Source: an uncultured Oscillibacter sp. | GTDB taxonomy: Bacteria; Bacillota; Clostridia; Oscillospirales; Oscillospiraceae | Assembly (NCBI RefSeq): GCF_910579365.1 | Contig: NZ_CAJTUX010000033.1 | Location: forward strand, 1 to 30,525 | DNA length: 30,525 nucleotides | Reading direction: 5' to 3' | The notes under the pieces: generated by a model | Database searches by the model: none | What the model was told of the DNA's origin: nothing | Seen by the model: only the letters and a program-made list of their open reading frames with translations | Shown: positions 30,465-30,525 of the stretch, piece by piece | How the letters are laid out: each line of letters begins with the position of its first letter | How positions within the stretch are numbered: position 1 is the first letter of the stretch | Made by a program: the position numbers and the translations under genes

Positions 30465-30525
30465 CCTGTTAAAACAGACCAGTTTATCCAGCTTGTGAAA
30501 CGCTATACCGATTTTTCCGAATTGA
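30465..30525 (+). pseudogene. Possible serine-recombinase tail fragment at the window edge
   Basis: In one plus frame the last 61 bases read PVKTDQFIQLVKRYTDFSEL, which resembles the segment (F-x-x-x-V-K-K-Y-T-x-x-x-E-L) preceding the C-terminal domain of large serine recombinases. The same motif occurs in the decayed gene at 25033-26010 (FLNIVKKYTEPTEL). It begins without a start codon of its own (a nearby ATG at 30460 is in another frame and stops after 12 codons). It continues beyond the window. Confidence 0.45.

Overview
The window looks like the chromosome of a GC-rich gut Clostridia member (Oscillospiraceae / Flavonifractor-Oscillibacter type). Evidence: Gram-positive lipoprotein signals with Cys at residue 20-21, strong AGGAGG-type ribosome sites, AtoG overlaps, LacI/RpiR/ROK/AGE sugar-catabolism genes, and Firmicute-type mobile elements. 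The species is not identified. The left ~25 kb is compact GC-rich metabolic DNA. The right ~5.5 kb is AT-richer and made of mobile-element debris and control circuits.

Layout. (1) 28-5846 (+): a sugar-type ABC importer with a DUF3798-like lipoprotein, a double ATPase, two BPD_transp_2-type permeases and a small membrane-anchored protein of unknown role. (2) 5924-7381 (+): an M20 aminoacyl-histidine dipeptidase. (3) 7419-13237 (-): an alpha-glucan/maltodextrin unit with a binding protein (frameshifted by a 4-bp duplication), MalF- and MalG-type permeases, a LacI repressor and 4-alpha-glucanotransferase. A perfect 26-bp palindrome lies just downstream of its promoter. (4) 13748-17884 (+) and 18891-23633 (+): a sialic-acid/amino-sugar region. 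The first block holds an unusual ROK-type kinase, an AGE-family epimerase, an RpiR regulator and a YesL-like protein. The second holds a binding protein, two permeases, a YhcH/NanQ-type anomerase and N-acetylneuraminate lyase. An SGNH esterase lies between them on the opposite strand. Together these encode import, mutarotation, cleavage of Neu5Ac to ManNAc plus pyruvate, ManNAc to GlcNAc, and phosphorylation, i.e. the Bacteroides-type AGE plus ROK route. (5) 23793-24857 (+): TrmB fused to a C-terminal DUF4275-like domain.

(6) 25033-27328: four gene remnants side by side: a large serine recombinase, a calcineurin-like phosphoesterase tail, an internally deleted IS5-type element with intact ends, and a tyrosine integrase. 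(7) 27319-27374: a tRNA 3' end with its terminator, which reads as an attachment-site junction. (8) 27515-30457: an element with an integrase broken by one in-frame TGA, a type I toxin (holin-like 28-residue peptide) with a convergent antisense RNA, a second RNA of the same architecture that lacks a toxin, a run of seven hairpins, and a divergent repressor/Cro-like switch with mirrored operators. The last 60 bases resemble the tail of another serine recombinase.

The most noteworthy items are the toxin/antisense module with its orphan twin RNA, the hairpin array, the tRNA attachment junction, the TrmB-DUF4275 fusion and the atypical ROK protein in a sialic-acid locus. All functions are assigned by reading motifs; no search was run.
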